A stretch of DNA of 33,478 nucleotides from an uncultured Clostridium sp. (GCA_947574235.1 CANPIU010000017.1:1-33478), one strand, 5' to 3'; shown: positions 1 to 8,125, numbered from the stretch's first letter. Notes: a model not told the origin generated them from the sequence alone. Program-made: numbers and translations.

Positions 1-151
1 AAAAACAAACCAAAACAACCAACATACTTAATGGTTTTTGGGTGTATTGTATATAAAATCGAAGCTGTTGGTGGTGTTTGGGGTTTTTTTTTTTTTCAAA
101 AAAATTTTAAAAAAACAAACGTCCCCATTGAACCTAGGAAGGAGAAAGAAT
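1..151. other. Window edge and leader of sensor kinase gene
   Basis: No gene is supported here. The stretch contains a run of twelve or so T residues near 87-98 followed by A-rich sequence, then the ribosome binding site AGGAAGGAG (137-145) that fixes the kinase start at 152. ATG codons at 31 and 38 open reading frames across the T tract but lack a ribosome binding site, so I regard them as chance extensions. Confidence 0.5.
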
Positions 152-2149
152 ATGGAAAAGGTAAGAAATTCAAGTGTTTTAAAAGTTTTATGCTATATCA
201 TGATACCCATTTTAGTTGCAATTTTTGGACTAAGTGTATTTCATTTAGCTTTTTTAAATGAATTTGGTAATAAAAAGGAAGAAGTTAATTATACACAGAC
301 AGAAAATTTTGCTGACAACTATTTGTATTTCTTTTTAGGGAAAGTGTATCATTGTGAGCCTGAGATAAGGGATAAAAAGTTTAGAAAATTAGAAAACGAA
401 GCAGGAGACTTGTATTGCTATTTTGATGAAGGAAGGAATTATAATAGTAATGAAGTGGGGAATTATATTAAGTATGTTATAGTAGAAAGGGAAACAGGAG
501 ACTTATTTACGAATATTAAAAGTGGGAATTACCAAGAGGTAATGAATTGTACTAAAAATCAAAAGATTTATTGGAATTTTGTAGATGGCAAAGTGGATAC
601 GAATTTAAGTTATATTAATCAAGATAATATTAAGTATAGTTATTTTTTTAACGAAACAGAAGAAAGTAAGGAACATAATTATGATATTTATAGTTTCTTT
701 GATGAAGAAGATGCTACAATAGCTAGTAATTTTCTATTCAATAAAACGGCCTATGATTTTATGCTACAACATAGGGATTTACCAATTTATGGCTGTATTT
801 TTAGTGTGATAGTATTACTAATGATTGCTTTTTATCTATTTTGTGCCATTGGTTATAAAAACGGAGAAAGTGGAATTAGTTTGAATACCTTAGATAAGAT
901 ACCTTATGAAATTATTTGTGTAATATGCGGAAATGTAATAATCATAGTGGCTACTATTTTAGTGAATATGCTAAATGATACTTTTTCTTACTATATGGTA
1001 ATTAGCTTGTTTTTAATGTTATACATACTTGGGTATATTGCCTGTGCTGTATGGGGAATTACAACCATCAAGAGGATTAAAGCTAGAACTTTTTGGAAGA
1101 GTTTTTTAACTTACAAGATTATGAATTGGTTAGTAAACAAAAAATTAAGAAAATACGCCAAGGAATTTAGCCAGAAAACGTCAAGTAGCAAAAAAGCCTT
1201 TTGGTATTACTGGGGCTTTGTAGTGATTAGTATTGTGCTAGCTTGTTTAGTAGGAAGTGCTATGGCAATTATGGTACTAATTTTGTTTTGGCTATGGACA
1301 TTTTATCGAATCAAGAAATATATAAGACAACAAGATGAGATAAAAGAGGCATTAGAGAAAATCTATCAAGGTAATAATGAGGTGTACCTAAATAATAGCG
1401 AATTGGAAGGTACGCAAAAGGAAATGGCAATCTACATTAATGATATTGCTGGAGGATTTTCCAATGCGATTGAAGAAAGTTTAAAATCTGAAAGACTAAA
1501 GACAGAATTGATTACCAATGTGTCACATGATATCAAAACACCATTAACGTCTATTATTAACTATGTAGATTTGTTGAAAAAAGAGGATTTACAAGACGAA
1601 AGGATAAAAGAATATGTTGAGATTTTGGATAAGAAATCGCAAAGATTGAAAAAATTAACAGAGGATTTGGTAGAAGCTTCTAAAGTGTCCTCTGGAAATG
1701 TGAAACTGACCATCGAAGAAATTAATTTAAAAGAATTAATCAATCAAAGTATTGGAGAATTTAAAGACCGTTTTGAAGAAAAAGGTTTGCAAATTGAAAG
1801 TAATATGCCAGAAGAGATAAAAATAAAAGCCGATAATCGCTATCTATATCGAGTGATAGAAAATCTTTTTAGTAATATTACTAAATATGCACTAGAAAAT
1901 TCAAGAGTGTATATTGATATTACAAAAGAAAAAGATAAGATTGCTATGAGTGTAAAAAACATTTCAAAGGAAAGATTAAATATTAGTAGTGATGAGTTAA
2001 TGCAGCGTTTTGTCAGAGGCGATAAAGCAAGATATACCGAAGGAAGTGGCTTAGGACTATCAATTGCTAAAAGCTTGACAGAACTACAAGGTGGGACTTT
2101 CAATATTTATATTGATGGCGATTTGTTTAAGGTAGTAATTGAGTGGTAA
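152..2149 (+). CDS. Membrane sensor histidine kinase
   Basis: Sensor kinase of a two-component system, 665 aa from the ATG behind AGGAAGGAG. A first membrane segment near residues 15-40 is followed by an extracytoplasmic region of about 170 residues. Several more hydrophobic segments follow (about 210-240, 255-280, 290-320, 370-410), then the cytoplasmic kinase core. The H-box reads NVSHDIKTPL with the phospho-acceptor His near residue 459. The N-box region is ENLFSNITKY and the ATP-lid glycines are EGSGLGLSIAKS near 630. The architecture resembles Firmicute kinases with a multi-pass sensor. Its response regulator is not seen and is probably just upstream of the window. It ends 66 bp before the next gene, so it could be first or middle in that operon. 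The stimulus cannot be read from the sequence. Confidence 0.9.
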   Translation: MEKVRNSSVLKVLCYIMIPILVAIFGLSVFHLAFLNEFGNKKEEVNYTQTENFADNYLYFFLGKVYHCEPEIRDKKFRKLENEAGDLYCYFDEGRNYNSNEVGNYIKYVIVERETGDLFTNIKSGNYQEVMNCTKNQKIYWNFVDGKVDTNLSYINQDNIKYSYFFNETEESKEHNYDIYSFFDEEDATIASNFLFNKTAYDFMLQHRDLPIYGCIFSVIVLLMIAFYLFCAIGYKNGESGISLNTLDKIPYEIICVICGNVIIIVATILVNMLNDTFSYYMVISLFLMLYILGYIACAVWGITTIKRIKARTFWKSFLTYKIMNWLVNKKLRKYAKEFSQKTSSSKKAFWYYWGFVVISIVLACLVGSAMAIMVLILFWLWTFYRIKKYIRQQDEIKEALEKIYQGNNEVYLNNSELEGTQKEMAIYINDIAGGFSNAIEESLKSERLKTELITNVSHDIKTPLTSIINYVDLLKKEDLQDERIKEYVEILDKKSQRLKKLTEDLVEASKVSSGNVKLTIEEINLKELINQSIGEFKDRFEEKGLQIESNMPEEIKIKADNRYLYRVIENLFSNITKYALENSRVYIDITKEKDKIAMSVKNISKERLNISSDELMQRFVRGDKARYTEGSGLGLSIAKSLTELQGGTFNIYIDGDLFKVVIEW

Positions 2150-2215
2150 AAAAATAAGAAGTATGATAGAATAAAAATGAAAAGAATAACAAAAGATAAA
2201 AATGGAGGAAAGACA

Positions 2216-2890
2216 ATGAAAAAATTAATTGCTATCATAATCCTATTAGTCATTATTTTAGTAGGAATTGCTGTCTATAAAAAGGTTGCTATTGCCACAC
2301 AAGAAATTAAAATCGAAGAAATTGAACGAATTGAGAATTATCTTAACCAAATTTATATGTGGAAGGAAATAACTAACGAGGCTTTGCCTAGCTTTGAAAC
2401 TATCAATCAAGCAGATGAAATATGGGTATGGGAAGTGGTTAAGAAGAATTTAGAAGAATATGAACTAACGAGTGAAAGGATAGAAGAAAAAGCAAAAGAG
2501 ATTTTTGGAGGAAAATTTATTAAAAAATTCCCTCAAGAAGGAACTTTGTATATTGTGCCAGATGAAGAAAATCAGTTTTATTATGCCATAGGTACGGACT
2601 TAGACCAACAAGAAGATTTGTTTTTGCTAAATAAAATTGAAAAAACCAAAACTGGATATGAAGTAGAAATTGTAGAATATTTAGAAGATTATTCCCAAAT
2701 AGAAGAACAAGAACTTATTATCATAAGAAATATAGAAGGAGAAGAAGTGGGAAGGGTAAGTAGTCAGGAAGAAGAAAAAACCAAACAACTAGCTAAAGAT
2801 AATCGTGATAAATTGAGTAAAAAGAGAATTATCCTTCAAGAAGAAAAGGGAAGGTTAGTAGTAGAAAAAGTAGAAAAGGAGCAAGTATGA
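2216..2890 (+). CDS. Hypothetical single-pass membrane-anchored protein
   Basis: 224 aa from the ATG that follows GGAGGAAAG. An upstream in-frame ATG at 2177 has no ribosome binding site. Residues 1-20 form an uncleaved-looking signal anchor (MKKLIAIIILLVIILVGIAV) with no lipobox cysteine. The rest is a hydrophilic, Glu/Lys-rich domain predicted to lie outside the cell. I do not recognise a family. The C-terminal third is strongly charged and may be coiled coil. It sits between the sensor kinase and a radical SAM enzyme, and its stop codon overlaps the next start (ATGA at 2887-2890), which implies translational coupling with that enzyme. Confidence 0.75.
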   Translation: MKKLIAIIILLVIILVGIAVYKKVAIATQEIKIEEIERIENYLNQIYMWKEITNEALPSFETINQADEIWVWEVVKKNLEEYELTSERIEEKAKEIFGGKFIKKFPQEGTLYIVPDEENQFYYAIGTDLDQQEDLFLLNKIEKTKTGYEVEIVEYLEDYSQIEEQELIIIRNIEGEEVGRVSSQEEEKTKQLAKDNRDKLSKKRIILQEEKGRLVVEKVEKEQV

Positions 2891-3771
2891 TACAACTAGA
2901 AAAATGCAATTTATGTCCACACGAGTGTAATAGCAATCGAAAAAAAGGTGAAATAGGAAGATGCAAGGCAACCGACAAAGTTCGTGTTGCCTTAGTTAGC
3001 ACGCATGATTTTGAAGAACCTTGCATCAGTGGGGAAAACGGCTCAGGAACTGTATTTTTTTCGAATTGTAATTTGAACTGTATCTATTGTCAAAATTATG
3101 AAATTAGTCAACTAGGAAAAGGCAGAGACATAACGACACAAGAATTAGCAGAAATCTTTTTAAAGCAACAAGAAAAAGGCGTGGAAAATATTAATTTGGT
3201 AACACCAACAAGTTATGTAATACCTATCATAGAAGCTATTAAAATAGCCAAACAAAAGGGGCTTTTGCTTCCTGTTATTTATAATACAAATGCTTATGAA
3301 AAAGTGGAAACATTAAAATGTTTAGAAGGATTTATTGACATTTATTTACCAGATTTAAAATATGCAGAGAATAGCTTAGGAGAAAGCTATTCTAAAGTAC
3401 ATAACTATTTTGAAATAGCCACACAAGCCATTCAAGAAATGATAAGACAAGTAGGACCGCCTTATTTAGATAGTAGGGGGATTATGCAAAAGGGAGTTAT
3501 GGTAAGGCATTTAGTTTTGCCAAATCATATCGAAAATAGTAAAAAAGTTTTAAGGTGGCTTAAGCAAAATCTACCAAAAGAAATTTATCTGAGCATTATG
3601 GCACAATATTTTCCAACTTATCAGGCAAAAAGTGTGGAAAACTTAAGTCGAAAGTTGACAAAAGAGGAGTGGTTAGCAATAGAAAATTACATAGAAGAGT
3701 TAGGGATTGAAAGTGGATACTGCCAAGAACTTGGCGAGCATGAGGAAGAATATGTGCCGAAATGGGATTGA
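2887..3771 (+). CDS. Radical SAM protein, PflX (COG1313)-like
   Basis: 294-aa radical SAM enzyme related to pyruvate formate-lyase activating enzymes. The N-terminus carries a Cys-rich segment CNLCPHEC (residues 7-14) with a further C at 26. The radical SAM [4Fe-4S] motif is C61-x3-C65-x2-C68 (CNLNCIYC). The pattern CxLCPxxC...GxxGxC followed by FSNCNLxCxYCQN is typical of the PflX/COG1313 group, whose substrate is not established. Length is normal for the group. The start overlaps the stop of the membrane-anchored gene by 4 bp. It could activate a glycyl radical enzyme, but none lies in the window, so this is only inference. Confidence 0.85.
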   Translation: MIQLEKCNLCPHECNSNRKKGEIGRCKATDKVRVALVSTHDFEEPCISGENGSGTVFFSNCNLNCIYCQNYEISQLGKGRDITTQELAEIFLKQQEKGVENINLVTPTSYVIPIIEAIKIAKQKGLLLPVIYNTNAYEKVETLKCLEGFIDIYLPDLKYAENSLGESYSKVHNYFEIATQAIQEMIRQVGPPYLDSRGIMQKGVMVRHLVLPNHIENSKKVLRWLKQNLPKEIYLSIMAQYFPTYQAKSVENLSRKLTKEEWLAIENYIEELGIESGYCQELGEHEEEYVPKWD

Positions 3772-3868
3772 TTTATGTCGAAATTTGCGATGAATTTTTG
3801 CAGAATTTACTTGAAATTTATTTTGTGTAAGAGTATAATTTAAAAAACATTATTTAAGTCATAAGAAG

Positions 3869-3895
3869 GGGAATATTGACAAAAAAGATATTCCC
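3869..3895 (+). terminator. Weak hairpin after the radical SAM gene
   Basis: GGGAATAT (3869-3876) pairs with ATATTCCC (3888-3895) across an 11-nt loop. The 3' flank is T-poor, so termination would be weak. It separates the radical SAM gene from the hicAB promoter. Confidence 0.35.
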
Positions 3896-3941
3896 TAGTT
3901 TAAAAAAATATTTTTAAAATCTAAAAAAATCCAAAAAATAA

Positions 3942-3970
3942 TTGACAATACGTATTGCACGTAGTAAGAT
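3942..3970 (+). promoter_or_regulatory. hicAB promoter with embedded palindrome
   Basis: TTGACA (3942-3947), 17-bp spacer, TAAGAT (3965-3970), a near-consensus sigma-A promoter 19 bp before the hicA start. The perfect palindrome AATACGTATT (3947-3956) begins at the last base of the -35 and runs into the spacer. This is where a HicB antitoxin operator would be expected, since HicB proteins usually repress their own promoter. The operator role is inference. Confidence 0.7.
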
Positions 3971-3988
3971 AAGAAAGAAGGCGATAAA

Positions 3989-4189
3989 TTGATATTTAAA
4001 CAAATGGAGAAAATTTTACTCAAAGATGGATGGTATTTCTATAGAACTGTTGGCTCGCATTATCAATATAAACATGAAAGTAAGCCAGGAAAAGTAACTA
4101 TACCAAGACATTGTAAAGAATTAAAAACAGCAGTAGTGGCTTCCATACAAAAGCAGGCAGGTTTAAAAGAAGGAGAGAAAGAAAAATGA
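3989..4189 (+). CDS. hicA: HicA-type mRNA interferase toxin
   Basis: 66-aa toxin of a type II HicAB pair. HicA proteins are small double-stranded-RNA-binding-fold ribonucleases that cleave mRNA. The conserved G22-S23-H24 is visible (GSHYQYKH), H24 being the catalytic histidine, followed by the typical KVTIPRHCKELK strand and helix. The TTG start at 3989 sits 8 bp behind AGAAGG; an in-frame ATG at 4004 would remove the first helix residues. The stop overlaps hicB (ATGA, 4186-4189). The gene has its own promoter and interrupts a housekeeping stretch. Confidence 0.9.
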   Translation: MIFKQMEKILLKDGWYFYRTVGSHYQYKHESKPGKVTIPRHCKELKTAVVASIQKQAGLKEGEKEK

Positions 4190-4599
4190 TGAAATTAGTT
4201 TATCCAGCAAAATTCTATTATGAAAAAGAGGGCGGATATAGTGTTGAAGTACCAGATTTACTAGGTTGTGTAACACAGGGAGATACGTTAGAAGAAGCAA
4301 TGGAAATGGCACAAGATGCAGCGTTAGGGTGGTTATTAACAGCCATAGAAGAAGAAGAGGAAATACCAAAACCATCTACGATGGAAGAAATACAAATCGA
4401 AAAGAAAGGCTTTACCACCTTACTTTTATTAAATATAGATGAATATACAGAAAAGTATGGTAGTAAAAAATCCATAAAAAAGACCTTAACTATTCCACAA
4501 TGGTTAAACAAAAGAGCCGAAAAACTCGGAATTAATTTTTCACAAGCACTACAAGAAATATTATTATGCAAAATTGTAAAAATGGGTCAAAAAAAGTAG
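4186..4599 (+). CDS. hicB: HicB-family antitoxin
   Basis: 137-aa antitoxin partner of HicA. The N-terminal half is the partial RNase-H-like HicB fold (YPAKFYYEKEGGYSVEVPDL, then GCVTQGDTLEEAMEMAQDA). The C-terminal part (IPQWLNKRAEKLGINFSQAL) looks like the ribbon-helix-helix or HTH DNA-binding segment found in HicB proteins that autoregulate. The gene starts with two ATG codons (4186, 4189); the first overlaps the hicA stop, giving coupled translation. It probably binds the palindrome at 3947-3956. Confidence 0.9.
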   Translation: MMKLVYPAKFYYEKEGGYSVEVPDLLGCVTQGDTLEEAMEMAQDAALGWLLTAIEEEEEIPKPSTMEEIQIEKKGFTTLLLLNIDEYTEKYGSKKSIKKTLTIPQWLNKRAEKLGINFSQALQEILLCKIVKMGQKK

Positions 4600-4657
4600 A
4601 AATTTGAAAAATAATATGATATACTTTCAAAAAAAACTAGAGGAGGAGGAAACAAAA

Positions 4658-5515
4658 ATGACACAAGCAGATAAACATTTTATTGAAACTTGCAAAGAAA
4701 TAATCGAAAACGGAATATCATCAGAAGGAACCAATGTGAGAACTAGATGGGAAGATGGAACAGAAGCAAATTATGTATCAATTATAGGGGTATCTAACAA
4801 ATACGATGTCGGAAAAGAATTTCCAATGATAACGCTAAGAAATAACAGTAAAACCTTTACCAAAGCAATTGACGAGGTTTTATGGATATGGCAAAAAAAA
4901 TCCAACAATGTGCATGAATTAAACTCTCATATATGGGACCAATGGGCAGATAGTGAAGGAAGTATTGGAAAAGCCTATGGATATCAAATGGGGAAAAAAT
5001 ACCAATTTAAAACTAAAGAAGGGCTAAAAGAAATGGACCAAGTAGATAATGTTTTATACTTATTAAAAAATGACCAATCTAGCCGTAGAATTATGACCAA
5101 TATTTATAATCATGAAGAATTAAAAGACATGGGGCTAGAACCATGTTTATATAGTACACAATGGCTAGTAAAACAGGGAAAATTACATTTGATTTTAAAT
5201 CAACGTTCTCAAGATATGTTAGCAGCCAATGGATGGAACATTATGCAATATGCCGCTTTGCAATATATGTTTGCACAAGTAACAGGCTTAGAAGTAGGAA
5301 CCTTAACACATAATATAGGAGATTGTCATATTTACGACCGTCATATACCCCTTGTTAAAAAATTAATGGAAGGAGAAAGCAAAGACGTCCATCCAAAATT
5401 AATCATAAAAAATCCAACTAAAAATTTCTATGAGTTCAAGCCAGAGGATTTTGAAGTAGAAGGATATGAATATGATAAAACCATGAAATTAGGAAAAATA
5501 CCAGTAGCAGAATAA
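4658..5515 (+). CDS. thyA: Thymidylate synthase, ThyA type
   Basis: Makes dTMP from dUMP using methylene-tetrahydrofolate, releasing dihydrofolate that the next gene product recycles. 285 aa from the ATG behind GAGGAGGA (an upstream ATG at 4604 has no ribosome binding site). The nucleophile is C163 in EPCLYSTQW. The dUMP-binding QRSQD, the GWN segment and the GDCHIYDRH motif are present. The Cys neighbourhood differs from the common PPCH of E. coli-like enzymes, so this is a divergent ThyA subfamily. It lies 22 bp upstream of folA, a classic pairing. Confidence 0.93.
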   Translation: MTQADKHFIETCKEIIENGISSEGTNVRTRWEDGTEANYVSIIGVSNKYDVGKEFPMITLRNNSKTFTKAIDEVLWIWQKKSNNVHELNSHIWDQWADSEGSIGKAYGYQMGKKYQFKTKEGLKEMDQVDNVLYLLKNDQSSRRIMTNIYNHEELKDMGLEPCLYSTQWLVKQGKLHLILNQRSQDMLAANGWNIMQYAALQYMFAQVTGLEVGTLTHNIGDCHIYDRHIPLVKKLMEGESKDVHPKLIIKNPTKNFYEFKPEDFEVEGYEYDKTMKLGKIPVAE

Positions 5516-5537
5516 AGTTAGAAAAGGAGAGTATTCA

Positions 5538-6024
5538 ATGTTAAGTATTATAGTAGCAAAAGCAAAAAATAATATCATAGGAAAAGAAAATAAATTAATC
5601 TGGAACTTGCCAGAAGATTTGAAACACTTTAAGGAATTAACAACAGGTCATACCATTATTATGGGGAGAAAAACTTTTCAATCGCTTCGGAAGAGTATTA
5701 CCCAATAGGAAGCATATAGTATTTAGTCAAAATCCAGATTTTAAAGTAAAAGATGAAAATGTGCAAGTAGTTCACTCTATGTTAGAAATACAAGAATACA
5801 TAGAAAACGAAGAAGAAAACTTTGTTATCGGTGGAGCCATGATATATAACTTATTAATGCCACATGTGACGAAAATGTATGTAACAGAAATTGAAGAAGA
5901 ATTTGGAGGAGATAGTTTCTTTCCTAAAATCAACCCAGAAATTTGGAAGGAAACGAGCAGAGAAAAAGGTCCAAAAGATGATAAAAATGTTTTGGATTAT
6001 GATTTTGTTACCTACGAAAAATAA
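5538..6024 (+). CDS. folA: Dihydrofolate reductase, +1 frameshift at CGG
   Basis: Reduces dihydrofolate to tetrahydrofolate with NADPH. The ATG at 5538 follows AAAGGAG. Frame 0 gives the N-terminal half, with the NNIIGKENKLIWNLPEDLKHF substrate loop and MGRKTFQSL. It would then meet CGG and stop six codons later. Skipping the C at 5688 (CTT C GGA) gives QSL-GRVLPNRKHIVFSQNP, the normal family sequence with its conserved Gly-Arg, and runs on through VIGGAMIYNLLMP to the stop at 6022-6024. Product 161 aa, the usual length. The shift sits at residue 51. No homopolymer is present. A true pseudogene or an assembly error is the alternative, but the same signature recurs in tsaD, rlmD and a small membrane protein. 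Confidence 0.9.
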
Positions 6025-6035
6025 AGGGGTTAAAT

Positions 6036-6599
6036 ATGAAAATCATAGGAATAACAGGAAAATCAGGAAGTGGAAAATCGACTGTAGCAGAGTTATTAGC
6101 CAAAAAACTAAATTGCCGAAATATTAATGTCGATAAAATAGGTCATCAAGCAACCAGTGACAAAAAAATTGTAGCAGAATTGTGCGAGGTCTTTGGAAAA
6201 GAAATTTTAGGCGAAGATAAAAAAATAGACAGAAAAAAGTTAGGGGATATTGTTTTTTCCGATAACGAAAAAATGGATAAACTAACAGAAATTACTTGGA
6301 CCTATATGCAAAAAGTTTTAGATGACATGTTAAGCAAACAACCTAAAACCCTTATATTAGAGTGGGCTTTGCTTCCCATTGATGAAAAATATTGGAAACA
6401 ATGTGATATAAAGGTTTTGATGAAGGCAGATGATAATAAGAGAAAAAACAAAGTAATGCAAAGAGATAACATTTCAGAAGCTTATTTTTTAAAGCGAGAA
6501 GCAAGTAGTGTCAATTATGAGAAATATCAATTTGATTATGTTTTTGAAAATGATTATCAATTAGAAACGATGGAGAAAATTGTAATGGTTTTAAAATAG
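6036..6599 (+). CDS. coaE: Dephospho-CoA kinase
   Basis: Last step of coenzyme A synthesis: phosphorylates the ribose 3'-OH of dephospho-CoA. 187 aa. Walker A GKSGSGKST at residues 8-16, then NVDKIGHQA, the expected D/H region after the first helix, and a helical lid. Slightly short for CoaE (usually about 200) and somewhat divergent in the second half, but the order of motifs fits. It starts 11 bp after folA and belongs to the same operon. Confidence 0.85.
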   Translation: MKIIGITGKSGSGKSTVAELLAKKLNCRNINVDKIGHQATSDKKIVAELCEVFGKEILGEDKKIDRKKLGDIVFSDNEKMDKLTEITWTYMQKVLDDMLSKQPKTLILEWALLPIDEKYWKQCDIKVLMKADDNKRKNKVMQRDNISEAYFLKREASSVNYEKYQFDYVFENDYQLETMEKIVMVLK

Positions 6600-6610
6600 A
6601 ATACAAAAAA

Positions 6611-6667
6611 AGCTTTTGGTTAAACTAAAATTACAAGGAAGTGTGAAAAATGTTTAAACCAAAAGCT
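6611..6667 (+). promoter_or_regulatory. Stem-loop enclosing the splB-like start
   Basis: AGCTTTTGGTTAAAC (6611-6625) is complementary to GTTTAAACCAAAAGCT (6652-6667) with one bulged A. The 26-nt loop holds the ribosome binding site AAGGAAG (6635-6641), and the ATG (6650) straddles the loop-stem border. The 3' arm is inside the first codons. This is well placed to modulate initiation. There is no T tract, so it is not an ordinary terminator. Confidence 0.55.
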
Positions 6668-7648
6668 ATTTATTTTGAAAAAGATATTATCAATTATCCA
6701 TTGGGCAAAGAATTAATGGATAAGTACAAGGAAGTGCCTAAAACAGAAATTGAAAACCATAATAATATCGAAGAAATGAGGAAAAAGTCCAATCGAGAGT
6801 TTGCTGAAATGAAAAGAAATTTAATCATTGGCGTTAGAAAGACACATAAATTTGTTGAAAATCACAAAACTTCAGATTATTTAGTACCGTATACCTCATC
6901 AGGTTGCACAGCCGCCTGTATGTATTGTTATTTGGTATGTAATTATAATAAATGTGCGTATTTACGCCTATTTGTTAATCGTGAGGCTATGTTAGATAAA
7001 ATCATAAAAACGGCTGAGAAAGCAGAAAAAGAATTAACATTTGAAATCGGCAGCAATAGTGATTTGGTTTTAGAAAATACGATTACCAATAATTTGAAAT
7101 GGACGATTGAAAATTTCCAGAACGTAAAACAAGGAAAGTTGACCTTTCCTACTAAATTCGATATGGTAGATGATATCTTACCACTCAATCATCAAGGAAA
7201 AGTAATTATTAGGATGAGTGTCAATCCAGAGGAAATTATCAATCGAGTAGAATTTGGAACTTCCAGATTAAAGGGAAGAATAGAAGCTATCAATAAATTA
7301 AAAGAAGCAGGCTATTCGATTGGTATTTTGATTGCACCTGTGATTTTAGTAGAAAATTGGAAAACACTGTATCAACAATTAATCCAAAGGCTAGCCGAAG
7401 AACTGTCAGAAGCGGTAAAAAAAGAGGCATTTTTTGAGATTATTTTTATGACGTATAGTTATATTCACACAAAGATAAATGAAGAGGCCTTTCCCAATGC
7501 CATTTCTTTGTATGATAAAGACATTATGACAGGCAGAGGACGTGGAAAATATTGGTACAAAAATGAAGTAAGAGGAGAAGCAGAACTGTTTTTGCGTGAA
7601 CAAATGAGCCACTATTTTCCACATAATAAAATTGAATATATTGTTTGA
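6650..7648 (+). CDS. Spore photoproduct lyase-like radical SAM protein
   Basis: 332 aa. Spore photoproduct lyases repair the UV thymine dimer of spore DNA. The radical SAM motif is C86-x3-C90-x2-C93 (CTAACMYCYL), and the surrounding layout (SSGCTAACMYCYL...RLFVNRE, later TKFDMVDDI and RMSVNPEEI) matches the SplB family. Two extra cysteines follow (CNYNKC). The segment FEIGSNSDLV aligns by eye with the SplB stretch holding the H-donor cysteine (Cys141 of B. subtilis); here that position looks like Ser. It may therefore be a paralogue with altered chemistry. It stands alone between coaE and a terminator, with a hairpin around its start. Confidence 0.85.
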   Translation: MFKPKAIYFEKDIINYPLGKELMDKYKEVPKTEIENHNNIEEMRKKSNREFAEMKRNLIIGVRKTHKFVENHKTSDYLVPYTSSGCTAACMYCYLVCNYNKCAYLRLFVNREAMLDKIIKTAEKAEKELTFEIGSNSDLVLENTITNNLKWTIENFQNVKQGKLTFPTKFDMVDDILPLNHQGKVIIRMSVNPEEIINRVEFGTSRLKGRIEAINKLKEAGYSIGILIAPVILVENWKTLYQQLIQRLAEELSEAVKKEAFFEIIFMTYSYIHTKINEEAFPNAISLYDKDIMTGRGRGKYWYKNEVRGEAELFLREQMSHYFPHNKIEYIV

Positions 7649-7660
7649 GTTTTGAAAAAT

Positions 7661-7712
7661 ACAGTAATTGTGAATTTACTGTGTTTTTTTAATTGTTATT
7701 TAGTAAATTCAC
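7661..7712 (+). terminator. Terminator with an overlapping alternative hairpin
   Basis: ACAGTAA (7661-7667) pairs with TTACTGT (7676-7682), followed by seven Ts (7683-7690): a short intrinsic terminator for the radical SAM gene. The 3' arm region GTGAATTTACT (7670-7680) is also perfectly complementary to AGTAAATTCAC (7702-7712), so two mutually exclusive folds are possible. Confidence 0.65.
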
Positions 7713-7723
7713 AAGGAAAGTAG

Positions 7724-7752
7724 TTGACAGAACATATAAAGTTATATAAGAT
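7724..7752 (+). promoter_or_regulatory. Promoter P1 of the DUF4160/DUF2442 pair
   Basis: TTGACA (7724-7729), 17 bp, TAAGAT (7747-7752). The -35, -10 and spacing are identical to those of the hicAB promoter. Confidence 0.65.
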
Positions 7753-7773
7753 AATTATAATTTTATTCTTTTT

Positions 7774-7843
7774 CTAAATGTGACTTCTTACATTTAGATT
7801 TTCCAAAAAAAGTATTGAAAAAAGTAAAAAATGATGATATAGT
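7774..7843 (+). promoter_or_regulatory. Leader hairpin and second promoter P2
   Basis: CTAAATGT (7774-7781) pairs with ACATTTAG (7790-7797) over an 8-nt loop, a small leader hairpin downstream of P1. A second candidate promoter follows: TTGAAA (7815-7820), 17 bp, TATAGT (7838-7843), touching the ribosome binding site AAAGGTG at 7844. A transcript from P2 would have almost no leader. Confidence 0.4.
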
Positions 7844-7858
7844 AAAGGTGCTGATAAA

Positions 7859-8125
7859 TTGCCAATTATTTCACAATTTTATGGAATTGTAATTCAAATG
7901 TTTTTTGATGAAAATCGAAAACACCATGAAAAGCATTTACATGTAAGATATAATGAACAAGAAGCAGTCTATGATTTAAAAGGAAATATTTTAGAAGGAC
8001 AAATTCCATACAAAAAAGGAAAATTAGTAGAAGCGTGGATTGCTATTCATGAAGAAGAATTAAATAGTTTATGGAATTTAATTCATGAGCAAGGTGAATT
8101 CTTTAAAATAGAACCTTTAAAATAA
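7859..8125 (+). CDS. DUF4160 family protein
   Basis: 88 aa. The pattern MPIISQFYGIVIQMFFDEN...HHEKHLHVRY...EAVYDLKGNILEG is that of DUF4160, a small family of unknown activity often encoded next to DUF2442 and suspected to form a toxin-antitoxin-like pair. TTG start at 7859, 8 bp behind AAAGGTG, in the context GATAAATTG that is also found at the hicA start. The pair has its own promoter and terminator. The toxin role is inference. Confidence 0.8.
   Translation: MPIISQFYGIVIQMFFDENRKHHEKHLHVRYNEQEAVYDLKGNILEGQIPYKKGKLVEAWIAIHEEELNSLWNLIHEQGEFFKIEPLK

Noticed and set aside
38..151. Longer N-terminus for the histidine kinase
   Set aside because: It would translate a T tract without a ribosome binding site; ATG 152 follows AGGAAGGAG.
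5538..6024. folA, tsaD and rlmD as ordinary pseudogenes
   Set aside because: Both halves are intact with all motifs, there are no other lesions, and tsaD and folA are rarely dispensable.
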